Positions 39,891-52,474 of a DNA stretch of 64,000 bases are shown here, one piece after another (position 1 is the stretch's first letter; every line of letters begins with the position of its first letter). A program made the position numbers and the translations under genes. Origin of the DNA: Helopsaltes ochotensis (lineage: Eukaryota; Chordata; Aves; Passeriformes; Locustellidae); the NCBI GenBank assembly GCA_013400155.1, contig VXBM01001675.1, positions 62,001 through 126,000 of the forward strand. Direction: 5' to 3'. The notes beneath the pieces are model-generated. The model did not search any database. It was not told the DNA's origin and saw only the letters and a program-made list of their open reading frames with translations.

Positions 39891-39949
39891 TAATAAAGAT
39901 TAACATTAAAATGTTAATAATGTTAATACATTAAAGTTAATCTTAATAA
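39891..39949. repeat. Nested AT-rich inverted repeat
   Basis: The outer arms TAATAAAGATTAAC (39891-39904) and GTTAATCTTAATAA (39936-39949) are complementary except for one mismatch. Inside, ATTAACATT and AATGTTAAT form a second hairpin with a two-base loop. This may be a chance product of a TTAA-rich stretch or the core of a small palindromic element. No target-site duplication could be assigned. Confidence 0.7.
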
Positions 39950-41217
39950 CCATTTCCCATTTAAAAATAATAATCATTTATTAAATATTGCTGATCTTCT
40001 ATCATGTTATACAGATATTTATGCTAGCCTTTGAAACAACACGTAGGATGTTATCCCTCTGGATTGTACATGTGAGGACCTTTGATGGGAAAATTGTTTA
40101 ATGTCACACAAGGAGAGTCTTGGTCTCTTCAGCTAAATGTGGCTGAAGTTCAAAGAAAAGAAAATAATTCTTACTGACTTGTGTATGGTCAGCCTGCAAA
40201 CTTTTATAAGGAGTGTCTCTTTTCCTTTCTGTCAAGGTAGGTTTATTATTTTTGAATCATGTGTCCCATACAACACCTCAAGATTTTAATGAATTTTTCT
40301 ACTGGAAATTGTGGAATAGTCGAACTAGGAAATATTTGTTCAACATGGTAGCTTTTGTGAATTTCCTTTTTAAAAAGATTTTTTTCCCAGCTGTTAGTAT
40401 TTATTTACATGTGAAACCACCTTTCAGCTTCCAAGAGACAGTTCAGAACAAAACAATTCAAAATAATTTGAGCAAATCCTATCTTTCTCACTTACACTCT
40501 TTCCCCTAATTTTTCATCAATTCACAATAATTTTCAAAAGCTGGACTTCTCCTGATACAAGAGGAGAAAAAAAACAGTTGCAAAACTGCTGTTGAACTAC
40601 ACTATATTTTTCTCTTCATCATTCAAGGACATCTCTTGTACTAGAGAATAAGGTATTAGCAGTCAGTTGAATACCAGTCCCACTTCTCAGGAGCTTAGGT
40701 GCCTATGTTCTGCCATGGAATAAACATTCCTTTAGTCTCAATGCTGGATTTCTGCAAATTCGTCTCCTTCCTTGCAAGACAGTATTTTCTTACAGCTTCT
40801 TAGAACTGCATTCTGCTGGGGAGATGTTTGGATGGTTTATGTTGCAGCTATCAGGCCTGTGTATGTGTATGAGAAAAGTACATTATCTTTGCTTCAGGGA
40901 TCACCACTGCCTGCCTTTATTTATACTCCACTACTGTACCCTCCAGCCCTGTCATTCCAATAGTATTCTTGAAGAGAGCTTGATCCAAAGCACATTACAG
41001 AATTGCAAACTCTCTAAAGAGTTTTGTGGCAATGTGGCAAAAATGGTTATAACTTTTGAAATGCTGTGGAAATATTTGCTGGAAGCCAATGAATTTCCTT
41101 GTGAAAATGTCACATACAAGTGGAAGTGAATAGAAAACCCGGGAAATAATTCAGATTTTTACAAAGACAAAAAAGAAAGGGGAAAAAAAGGGAAAAGAAA
41201 TTTAAACGCCCCGAACC

Positions 41218-41480
41218 CCTTAACCTGTTGGGTTTGCCCAGCTTTAATCAATTCTTCATGACATCCTCATTAGTCCAGACTTTAATGTCAGTGTATTGAA
41301 TCTTCTATCCAGAGAGGAGTTTTGAAAGGAAACATCATAATATGCAGTGCCTGTATGGATCAAATATGCATGTGTTAGTTTTACAGACTGGTGTCAGTGT
41401 TGCTTTTATTTATTTGGGACAGCGGTGATAATGTGTAAGCCGTTTTGCTCCAAGAAAACAATGTAATGGGATCTTTTTTT
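41218..41480. promoter_or_regulatory. Candidate enhancer-like element (unproven)
   Basis: A stretch of mixed composition without repeats. It contains CTTTAATCAATTCTTCATGA near 41239, CATTAGTCCAGACTTTAATG near 41268 and GATCAAATATGCATGTG near 41357, the last an octamer-like POU site. Downstream, 41585-41645 carries GTGTAATCATC, TTTAATTAACAG and GTTAATGAGGATAATG, again homeodomain-type cores. There is no coding sign on either strand. Confidence 0.25.
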
Positions 41481-42835
41481 CTAAATATTAAATTCTGGTT
41501 TACTCAGGGCTTTCTCCACCCACTTTAGATGAGGGAGGAAAAAATCTTGGCAAGCGGATGCTCTGAGGGGGCACATGGAGGCGTGTGTAATCATCTTGCC
41601 AGTTTAATTAACAGTGCTTTTGACTGATATGTGTTAATGAGGATAATGTACAGTATGGAGGGAAAGAACCCTGTGTGCTATATTAAAGGGACAGGTGCTG
41701 GGCGTATTGGAAAGTTCACTGAAAGGAAATAAAGTATATGAAGTGACTTAGAGAGGGAGGGAGAAGAAACATTTTTGAGAGCACTTGTAAGGGAGTAAAT
41801 CTTTGCACCCAGTTCACGTGCCTTCAAAGTGGCTCGCAGAGGAAAATGAGGGAGTGGAGAAAATCCGTCTGTTGGTTGCACAGTCCTGCCTAGGGCAGCC
41901 AAGGGAGAGCAGCTCCTGCCTCCCTGTACCTGGTAGACCTCATCAAGTCGTCTCACCTGTGTACATGCTCCCCTGTGCATAAATGTTTCCAAGAGTGGGC
42001 CTAAAAATGTGTCACACATTTGACATTCTGTGCTGCTTCTTCTGAAATGACACCATTTATAGTTAAGAGCAATCAATGAAAGATTTCCATCTGCATAAGG
42101 GCCTGATCGTCTGATGCTGCAAGAGCCTCCTGCAAGGTGCTGAGTGCCCTCAACTCTAAGTGAAATCAATACGATTGGGCACTAGCATTTTTAATTCTTC
42201 TTATTTATAGGATATTTTTAAACCCTTTCCTATGCTTTGAATGTGAAACTAACTTTACGAGATTTATTACCAGCCTGAAAAGAAAGGGAAGAATTCAGTG
42301 TGGCAAGAATATTTGTCTTGAAGATATTCTTGAAGATTGACAGTGTCCTATCAGGTCCTTTCAACATTTACAAAATGTGTATTTTCCTACAGTCTTAACT
42401 TCAACAAAGTTGGATAAAGTATTTCCAGCACAAAATCTTCACTTTCAGGAAACCACAGTATTGGTGGTCCAAAAAGGCTAAGTTCTTAGTGGATGTTTCA
42501 AGCTGCCATGTGGTGTTATTTTTTTCCATGACCTTATTTATTTTGGAAAAGGGCTAGTGAAGTGCAGATATTCAAGTATAAAATAATTTTATGACTTCAA
42601 TATTCACAATTTTCAAGGTTCTTTATTTATTTCTGTTTTCAAGTCTTCATCTTTCTACAAGATTTATGTATTTCAATCAAAACCTATACAAAAGATTTGT
42701 AATTAGGGGAAATATTTACAATACCATTTATTTGAATACCATGAAAATTAATTGCATGTGTTCACTGTCTTAAATAAAAATCTGATATTGCTGCATTCAT
42801 AGTGCATGGAAAATTATCTATATCTGTAAGTATAT

Positions 42836-42883
42836 TTGTATTATTTATATATAATATATATATTTATTTATATTTATTTTTTC
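42836..42883. repeat. AT-rich low-complexity stretch
   Basis: Alternating TATTTATAT-type words without a fixed unit, ending in a T run. Confidence 0.8.
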
Positions 42884-43206
42884 TGTAATCAAAAGAGAGA
42901 TGGTCATCTGCAGGTAACCTGTTCAGTCTCTCTGAGATGAAGAAGCAGAAGCCTCTCGGAAAATATTTCCTCTTCTGCCCGGGGCTGTACCTATATTCTG
43001 TGAATACTCTGCCAAGGCTATAAATGACAGAAGACCTCCACAATCTGAGAATAGGACCAATGGATAGTTCCTAACCCATGCAGGTGAAGAAGACGTGTTA
43101 CTTTTCTTAAAACAAAAAAGAACCTCCAAACCCCTGAAAAAAACCCAAATCCCCCTTTTTTTTTGTCTTGAAAACTGTTCCATGAAAATTCCTGTTTCAT
43201 TGATAT

Positions 43207-43221
43207 AAAAAAAAAAAAAAA
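43207..43221. repeat. Poly(A) tract, 15 bases
   Basis: Uninterrupted A run. A second, T-rich run lies about 50 bases upstream (near 43155). Confidence 0.95.
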
Positions 43222-46200
43222 GTGTTTGCCCTCAGAACAATGGCTTTTGTGCAAATAGCCTTAAACTGGTACAATCCAGAAACCTTGAATATTTTGGAAC
43301 TTAGTTTTCTGAGTCTTCTGTCTTTGAGAAACAAAGTCTACCCCCAGAGAGCAGTGTTTTGACAAGTGTCCCTTCAAAATAACTAAGGCTAGAAAGAAGA
43401 TAACACGGCTATCTCTTTATTTAGGATTGATTAATTATAGGGATAGATGTTTTTTTGTTTATTATTTAGAGTATCCACACTTATACATCTGTTTTTCAAG
43501 AGAAAAATCAAACTCTGTTTGTTTTAGATTTTGCTGGTTACTTCTGAAAGGGAATAAAAGTACCCCAAAATCAGAATGTGAGAGTATTTTCTATTTTCCA
43601 TATTTTAACAGTATCAGCATTACAGATTTTCAACAATGTAATTCCCTTTCCTCCTTCAAAAATTTACTATGTTTCTTCAACTAGAGAGGGGTTAAAATCC
43701 AAGACAATTTCGGCATAAGATCAAATAGGTATAAATTTGTTGTAAACACATCTAGGACAGAAAGAAAAGATTTATAACTAACAGAGGACTGATGTTCTGG
43801 AACAGTTTTCAGATAAGAGCAATGAAGGGTAAAAAAATTCTAATGGCTTTAAACAAAGAGCTTGATATATTTATTATCAGAACTATATGACCTGGTTGCC
43901 TCCATTAGCCATAAACTGGACCTGATTACACAGGAGTTCCATTCTATTTTTGTTTCCTCAAAGAAATTATGCAAGCACCAGTCTTTGTGCTGCAGAAATA
44001 CAACACAAAATATCCTAAGTAAATAAAAACCAAAGCAGTCTAGAATCAGGTCTTACCTGTATCTGACATCAATAACCTTTAGATAAATGACAGAAACTGG
44101 TATTATATCTAAGTGCAGGCCCCCCAGTTTTGACCTTTTTTACTTCTTTTCTCAAATAAGGCAGATTTCAGACATTAATTTTATTCCATCTCTATTCAAA
44201 GCAGACATGAGCAAAAACATTGGCTGAATGTACTGTTATTCATTTTAGGGTCAGTATCTCATCCTCCCTGGACAGCTTTACACATAATAAAAGAACTAAC
44301 ATCCAGCAGAGTTGAAAGCCTTGAATAGATCAAGGATCAGGCTCACAGTTTTAGAATCTGTGCCTCAGCAAAGCATCTGTTTAACCCTACATATGCACTT
44401 CATTCCAGCTGAAGCATATGCCTAAATATTTATGTGATTGCAGACAGACTTCAGTGCATGTTCAAAGTTAAGATCACATCTAATTGCTTTATCAAAATGA
44501 AACACTGCTTAACCTACAGGATGCACAGGCTATTAATGGATGATGCTATTTGAATAATCATCAATACAATGCTCTCCATTATTTTGATTTATGTATTGAA
44601 CCTTTCAGTACAAGCAAGCATCTCAGAAATACTGTGCAAAGTTAACGGTACAATTATTAAGCCAGCCACTTATAAATACGAGGAAAAGAAGAATAAACTA
44701 AGAGGAAAAGGAATAAAAGATAGAGACTTTCGGGTTAAAAATCACTATTATGCTCACTGTAACACAGTAGATATTAAACTATATTAGGTACCCAGACTTT
44801 TTACAACTAAAATAATGAATGAAAAGTAAAGTACAATATTACACACATTGTTCTTACCCCTTATTATCTAATGATGTTCCAGTCTTCTTAATTCAAGCAT
44901 TTCTGGTCTTGTGCGCTTAACTGTCCTACTCTCAGTTATATCCCTGTTAGTATTGTTTTCCTACAGACAGTTTGTTATGGGATTCAACCAAATTATATCC
45001 TCTGCAAGTAGGATCTTTTCTTTCTTCTTACCATTCCATTATAAATTTCATTATACTAATTTAAATGCACCTAACATGTTCTCATCGTATTTTAGATAAC
45101 TGTTTTGACTGATTTTACTTATGGGAAAGAACAATTTTGACTTTGTTTTCTTTTTTTTTTTTAAATCTTCCTACATTATTGTAGTCTGAGTCTTTTTTCT
45201 CTCCTATGTACTATCTGATGTATATTCTGAAACATTTGCCATCAAGTTTTGAAACAGCAGGTGTCAAATTCTCAGACTGAGTATAATAATCATAATAATT
45301 TGAAGAAAAACATTGAGCCTCATGGAACTGGTAATAAAGTCAGAGAACTAAATGTGTCATCTTTCAAGGGATGATGCTATTTACAAATAAATGCTTAATG
45401 AACCCAGATCTTGCATTTTTCTTTTGCATGATATTATGCTTCATAGACAATCAGAACAATTTTATTTCTATTGTAACTTTTTCACTTTAACAGCATACAG
45501 TCCATCAGCAAATAAAAAAGGTATGCATTGCTTCAGAGTTATAGAAATAAGGTCTCTTAAACACCCATTGCAATAACTTTTACATTTGCTGTGAACATTT
45601 TTAATACACAGAAATAACTATCAATAAAAGTACTGTGATGAGGTTTATGGATCAAATATTTGCATATATTTTAATTTTGAAAATGGATTTTGCTGTTGCA
45701 GATAATATTAGCCCTTCTGTTAGGGAACAGTTTTATAATTAGGCGAATACTGTACCATAAAATACTCATCACCATAGCAATGGTTTTTCATGGGGCATAA
45801 GTAAGTTGATAACAGAGGCAATACATTTACTACAGAGACTATTGTGGTTGAATAATGTAAAGTTATAACTTCTAGTAAAGCACCTACTAACATAAGAAAT
45901 CATGGCACAGTCACACTACATATTGACATTAAGAGTAATTTTAATGAAAGACATTAATATTTTATATAGCATCCTCCATACGAAGCATAATAACATCTCA
46001 GTGCCTTACAGAGTGGTGTCTCATATACTGCATCTCATCTTGAAGGGTCATGTGTGTGCATGTGTATAGGAATTCTTCAACCACTCCTAAAATTCCTTTA
46101 TTTATTTATATGTAGTGTTCTAATATTAACCATTTCAGTATCTGAATTGCTACCAGTCTCTGGAGAGCAGAACAAAATTTTTTTAAAAGCAGATTGCATT

Positions 46201-46226
46201 CCTAAACAACATTCGAATTCTGACAG

Positions 46227-46240
46227 AAAAAAAAAAAAAA
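46227..46240. repeat. Poly(A) tract, 14 bases
   Basis: Uninterrupted A run after GACAG. Simple repeat. Confidence 0.95.
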
Positions 46241-47445
46241 GCTACTCTATCTAACTGAGCTGCAGAACAGAAATTCAGGTTGGTAAAATGCAATTATCTC
46301 AATTTGAAATCAGGCATAGCCCTGGGGATGGTACTGTGGACATTATACAAGGCCTTTAATGGAGAAAAATAGCCCAAACCTTTGCATTATTTCTCCTTTT
46401 GACCTTTTGCTATAGTTCAGTCTATAGGAAATGCAACTTTGTTTCTGACTTGAAGGAATGTTACCATGCTCTAAAGGCCCAAACTGGCTGCTTTTCCCCA
46501 AATGATTCTCCCATCTGAGGAGAACATATGCCTGCTCTGCTGAACTTGTGGTAACAGACTCTGAGTAAAGGGAAGATAACAGAGAAATAAATATTTGCTT
46601 TGTACAAGTACTTAGAGACTTACCTGGACTAGAGAGCAAGGAGAAGCTTGTGAACATTTTGGGAGGCCACAAATAAAGACAGTAGAGCCTCTCCCACTGA
46701 TCTTAAATAGACCAGCACCATTAAATACCGGATAGCAAAAATAACCGCAGCTCCAAATCATGACTTCATCTCAAGCTTCGTGCTTGTGAGTCCTACCACC
46801 AAAGACAACAGGGCTTAACTGTTCAGGGGAAATATCCATATGCTTAAAAAATGGCTTCAGGCATGGCCAGTAATGGTCAGATGCAGAATATTTCTGGAGT
46901 TGAGATGTTTCATCTCAATGGGAACCCAATACTTCAATAAGTACTGCATATAATCATAAGACCTGCAAGTTATTTTCTACCCAACAATTATATTAAATCT
47001 CTTGCTAGTAACTGGACTGTATTTGTATGAAAATTTTCTTCTCTTTCCATGAAATATGATCAATGGCATATTTTGGAGAGGGTAGACACTGAGGCTTGCT
47101 GTATTGGTAAAACCAACATTTGTGATGATGCCCATTCAGTTGAATATTATATTTTTTTTCTAAATTAGCACTGGATTATATTGAGAACTCTTGAATCAAA
47201 ATTTGAAAATAAACAGTTCTGAGATTTGATAGAAGAACTCTGATAGCAGGAGCTATCATATGCTGTTCAAGGTATTGCATCCTTAGTTACCTGACCATGT
47301 GATAACCTGATGTCTGTTCTAAGACTCAAGTCGCTGACAACTGAGGTTACTTGGTAAGAGGTTGCTATGAGCTTTCCACCTTTCAAGTCTTCTGACAGCA
47401 TCTTCTCATTATGCCTTGTTTGAAAATTATTTTACACCTATGATT

Positions 47446-47730
47446 TCACAGAATCCCAGAGTATGTGGACACACTGTAATATATTATTGCCTTTCTTATA
47501 TTGTGGTGCGCCAAACTGCTCCCAGCACTTGAGGTGAGGCAGCCCCAGTGCAGAGCAGAGGGGACAATCCCCTCCCTTGCCTGGCTGGCCATGCTGTCCC
47601 TGATGCACCCCAGGACAGGGTTGCCCCTCCTGGCTGCCAGGACACTGCTGACTCATATCCAACTTTCTGTCAACCAGGAACCCCAGACTTGTGCTGTAGA
47701 TCCACAGAAACCTTAAATTATGGAGCATGG
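47446..47730 (-). mobile_element. CR1 LINE remnant, internal ORF2 piece with eroded 3' end
   Basis: This is a third CR1 copy, also on the minus strand. From about 47725 down to 47495 the minus strand matches the CR1 ORF2 stretch that precedes the RPHLEY motif. Depending on the frame it reads GFLVDRKLDMSQQCPG, CPLCSALG, then RPHLEY-like LPHLKCWEQFGAPQYKK. The low-coordinate edge carries CACAGAATCCCAGAG, which resembles the complement of a CR1 3' tail. The C-terminal coding part expected between the APQYKK motif and the tail is missing, so an internal deletion is likely. Repeated frame changes show long decay. Confidence 0.85.
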
Positions 47731-50700
47731 TTTCCCTTGAAATTATCCCCAAGGAGTTTGTAAGCTGCAGTGTTTTAGTTTTGCTTAAGCAAATTTAAAT
47801 TTTTTATAGCATGGGAGGATTCGAGGCATGTGTAGTACCTGTCTTAGTGACACACTTGCAAAATATCATCAAGAAAGGAGTGGACATGTCATGAAAGTAG
47901 AAAACTAGTTGTGTATTGCATTTCTCTTCTGGTGCTTCTAAATCCCTTATATTTAAAAAGAAACAAAGGATTGAGCCAATTTCTCCCATGTTGGGGTTTT
48001 TCATATATTGGCATAACAATATTGGATGCATGAGGGATTCTTGAAGCAGAATCAACGTGAGGAATCCAGGCCTACCTACCATGGCTAATGGATTTTTTAA
48101 AAAGAAACACAATAATGTAAATTATCTCAGATAATACTTTAAGCATTCTATTTAGAAGGCAGGAAATCACACAAGAATTTTTACGGCATACCACATAAGC
48201 AGGTTGACATTCTAAAAAAGACATGGTTTGTTTCAGCCCTGTGCCTTTTTATTATCACATCTTATTACATTATGGTTTGAGATAAAAATCACACCTTGGG
48301 CATTTGAATACACTCAGTTTCACCTCCTCCCTCACAGGTGTCCCTCGAGGTACATTGTTATGTTACAGTATCACACTCCTTGTCATATCTTATTGCTTAC
48401 TTGCAGATTGTGGTAATATTTTGAATACTGACAGAGTGGGCACAGCCTCTGAGCATCAGCACCAGTTTGCACTAATGTAATGTGCCACTGCACCAGTCCT
48501 AAAGACAACAAAAGCAAAAAATATCTGCAAAAAACCTACTGAAGACATGTAGCCCACTCTGCAGTATGTATCAATTTATCTATTTTTGGTATGACTGTGA
48601 GCAACGTCCCTGTCACCTTGGCGAGAAAACAATATGGACTGCATGGAAAACTTTGGGATCCATCAGCTGTTTGGGCTCAGTGCAGTCACTGAGAGACACA
48701 CAGTCTCAGCCACTCTGCTGCTGCTGGAGGAACAGTGGTGATACAGGAGGGAGAAGGTGTGATCTACGCCTGTGGATATTCCCTGAGCAGCATCAGGCAA
48801 ACCAAAGCTTGGAACTGAGGAACTGAGGTTTCTCTGCAGCGAGTGAGGGGGAAGAGGCAATTTCCACCTCTTGCTGGGAAGTCCAGGCTGAAGGGGTGCT
48901 ATGGTGGAGGTGGTGTTGGGGAAAGTTGCCTGTTGTTGGTTAGTAGGTTTGAAGAGGTGAGATTTCAGAAGGAAATCAAAGATTTGGGATGTGAAGGTGA
49001 GTACAAAAAAAGAGGAGTTATAACAATCTCTCCTGTAATTCAGGTACTTTATGCCAAATGAAAGAACACGATACATGCAAAAAGGTTAGAACAGTATAAA
49101 GGGGAATGAAAATTAAGAATTTCCTACTGAAGAAATGACAGACATCAATCTTAAAATTCCTCCTTAGATTTGGGTATAGCAGATGCTGCAACAGTTGACA
49201 GGAGAAGTATGGTGGCAATATGTAACGTGGAAAGACTGGCAGCAGCATCCTAGGGGGGGATATCTGGGATACGTCCTTTGTGTTGGCACTCTCCTGTGGA
49301 CAAAGGCCTGATGACCAGAGGCTCAATGTCTCCAACCAGTAAAAGCCATCAGGTCTGGGACAGCATACATGGGAGTGCCCAGACCCAGGAGGGCTGCATC
49401 CTAGGTAAGTGTAACACAGCCTAGTGACCTGTGTGACAGCCTGGACATGGAGTTGCAATTTCAATGGTGATGAGGATTGCCTCAGTGATTTTAAGGGTCT
49501 TTTCAGCCTCCAGAGCAGTCTAGGAGCAAGAAGATTGCAGAAGTGCTTAAAAATGATGTAGAGCTATAACCAAGATGGACTTCAAATGTGTAAGTGTTGG
49601 CAGCAGCAGGGGAAGTGTGATGGAAAAGATCACTTCAAATGAGCACTTTAGGGACATGAAAAAGCAGCTTCTGTGGGGCAGGAAAGAGGAAACAAAGACT
49701 TTCAATTAGGAAAAAAAAGTTGTCTATCAAATCATAAGCACAGTAATGTGCTTTAGCAGTATTAAAAAAAATCAAGTTTTGAAGATAGGCCAAATTTGCA
49801 CACATTTTTCATTCAAAAATTTCAAGTTAGTCTAGTGAATAAAAATGAGACTGACAAAGTCAATAAACCTGAGCTGTTCAAACTCTAGCTAAAGTTTCTA
49901 ATGCAGCGTATAAAAGGATGGTTGATTGAAGTGACCATATAGCTGGGATGTGTGATTTTTCTTTTGAGCTCTTCAGAAATTGATTTCTACTTTTGATTCT
50001 ACAATTGCAGTTGTTAGAAGATCCATCAATGGGTGAGCTGTCACAGAGAAGGACATGGTCTGGTCCACAGAGTATAGTAGAGATTTAGCTATATAGCTGC
50101 CAATTAATGCTGAAGGAGTTGTTCAGTTGGCTCTTCTGGGACAGCAAGTATAAACACAAGAAAAATCTCAGTGTGAAAAGCATGATTTGCTTTTGTCTGG
50201 CTTTACAAACATGTCCACAGTAATTTCAAGTTGGATTTTGCAATGCCTATCATTGCTACATTGTGCTTCTTTTTTCTTATAATCAATAAAATTTAAATAT
50301 ATACATATCAAATATGTATGTTTTCGTCTGCCTGTGGTTTAATTTGTTTCAAAATAAACATGTTACCCTTCAGCCACCCTGGTTATAGTCAGAAGAGGAA
50401 GCAGTGGCAGTGGTGAATGTGGTCATGAAGAAATTTGGGTAGGTAATGGAGACCCTATAGCCATTCCAGTCTCAGGTTTTACTGAATACACTTCGTGACA
50501 GTCGCATTTTACTCTGTTGAGTAAGAGACCACGTGCTCCTGGGTTCACCTGACTACACTGCTAGCTCTCTACAAATTTAGGGCAACTCTCAGTCAATGAA
50601 TAGTTTGTTAACTTCAGCCAGCTTTATCCATTCGTCTTGTGCGAAAGACACCCCTCCAGGTGGTGTATTTTGGTTTGGATTTAAATGCTGTTGGTGCCCA

Positions 50701-51098
50701 TGCAAATTGCAAGCAGCTCAGGGCCCCTAATGATCAGAGAGCATGCTCTTGCCCAGGCCTTGGGAGGCTTAGGCAGGTAGGCAGCCCAACAGATGTGAGG
50801 TGTGGGACTTCACACGGCAGACACAGCCCTTCTGCCATTAATCAGAAGGCAGAAATACAAAGGGCCTCACAAAGTTTAACCTGCTTGGCAACGCTGCTTG
50901 AGGCAGGAACAAAGCTCAGCTGTACTGTCAGGATCTGTCTTGACACTGTTGTGTGCTTCCCATTGTGGGAGGTCATTTGAGTCTACCTGAAAGGGCAGGA
51001 AGGTGGCTCAGACCCTGCTCAGCAGAAAAAGCAAAGCTGTAGTCATTGCAAAAGCCCCATTTTTATTTTCATTTTTTCTCTCTCAATCATACACAGTT

Positions 51099-51111
51099 CC
51101 CCCCCCCCCCC
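51099..51111. repeat. Poly(C) tract, 13 bases
   Basis: Uninterrupted run of C beside a T-rich stretch. On the minus strand it is a G run. Confidence 0.95.
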
Positions 51112-51149
51112 ATTTTTGGGTCACACATGTCTGCAGGCCACAGAGAGTT

Positions 51150-51400
51150 GAGAAGCAGCCTGGGAGATGAAGAGCTTATGGAAATGAGCTCTCCTCCTCC
51201 TCCTCATGCAGACTGCTAATCCTGATTCAACAAGATTTTTAATTCCCCATCCGTGGCTGTGCAAACAATTTGCTGATCCCCAAGAGTTGCTCCAATCCAA
51301 GGCTGGAGTAACTCTCAGGTGCAGCTGTGAACGGGATTTTGGTTAAAGTCAAGTCCATAAATATTTGCCTAATATACCAGACTCTTTAAGCACCAAATAA
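51150..51400. promoter_or_regulatory. Candidate enhancer-like element (unproven)
   Basis: This stretch stands out from its AT-rich surroundings. It is of balanced composition and dense in words found in developmental enhancers: GCTAATCCTGATT (K50 homeodomain-like TAATCC) near 51214, CAGCTGTGA (E-box) near 51322, AAACAATTTG near 51263 and CATAAATATTTGCC (forkhead-like) near 51356. No repeat family or open frame explains it. Sequence conservation, the deciding evidence, cannot be measured here. Confidence 0.3.
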
Positions 51401-52425
51401 AACAAATAGACAGGCTGGGGAGGGACTGGGGAGAGGCAGAAGAAAGAAGAGAAAAATACCCCTAAGTTTTTAAACACTCATTTAAATACTTTTCAGTACT
51501 GCTGATATTTTATGTAACACTGGCTTTATTTATGTATTTATGTATTTTGCTTTGATGGGGGATTATTTTCCTCACTGCAGTTTTCTTTTGATTGATGCAA
51601 TGTGCCTGCTCACTTTCAGATATGGTTGGAGAAGAAACAGCATAAGTTGGGTGACTGTATTTAAAATGGGTAATACCGAATGGTTTTAAACTTTAATATT
51701 TCACATAGACATTTAGTTTTACAAGTAATTTATTTTCTGAGATCCAAGTTTCTGCCTGGACAGTGCTGATTTTGAGTAACTTGATGTTCACCAAGTTCGT
51801 CCACCTCTGCATATTAATATTATTTGGAAAATGTAGTTTCAAAATACATTATTGCTGCTGGATTCTGTAATAGTAATTAAGGAAATAAAGTGAACTCCTT
51901 TAATCAAGATTTTTTTTCTTGTGATGCTTTTAACCAATATATTCTTCAAGAAGAAAAACAACAGCCTATATTATATGAGACAACTCTGTTAATCATGAAA
52001 AACATAAGATATAAAATGGAATCATTTGTAAAATTGTGAATGTTTCCCAGTTAAAATATATACAGCTTGTGTCAGAATGACAGTTGATATAAATGAACCT
52101 TCCTCCATCAACTTTAAATCAACTTTGCTAATTCAAACCCATTGAGAATCCTTCCCTGATGTAATTTTTTTTTTGAACCTGGCAAACAAAAGCTCTCATT
52201 TTAAATCAGATTCCTCTGAAAGTTACAATCTTAGTAAAAAGAAAAACAAGCAAACAAAATTCCTCACTTCAAGTCCTTGAAGAGAGTTGACATCTCTTTT
52301 TGATTGCAGTATGTTTAATTGAACTCTTGAGTGATTCTTCAGAAAAGAACAGACCAGGCATATTTGGATTTATCACTGAGTTACTGCGTTTTGAAGACAA
52401 ATCTCAGCAGGTTCTGAACCAGGAC

Positions 52426-52474
52426 AAAAAAAAAAAAAGAAAAAAAAAGAAAAAAAAAAGAAAAAAAAAAAGAG
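52426..52474. repeat. A-rich tract with spaced G
   Basis: Thirteen A are followed by runs of about 8 to 11 A separated by single G. It reads in frame from an upstream open frame as a Lys/Arg string, which is meaningless as protein. It is either a simple repeat or the degenerate tail of a retrocopy (see findings). Confidence 0.95.

Larger units (their letters stand above)
27421..47445. other. Non-coding, unique sequence from the CpG island to the third CR1
   Basis: Twenty kilobases without a recognisable gene. The island shoulder (27421-27570) still carries several CpGs. Further on are the polypyrimidine tract (31168), C9A16 (33856), two acceptor-like sites (34199 and 36801), possible ancient-repeat traces (35601, 39355), the inverted repeat at 39891 and the enhancer-like stretches at 34300 and 41218. 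The longest non-repeat open frame of the window, 163 codons on the minus strand at 41678-42169, shows no family signature. Confidence 0.65.

Noticed and set aside
41678..42169. 163-codon minus-strand open frame
   Set aside because: No recognisable family, no splice or initiation context and no residue pattern of a real protein. A single frame of this size is possible by chance in 64 kb.
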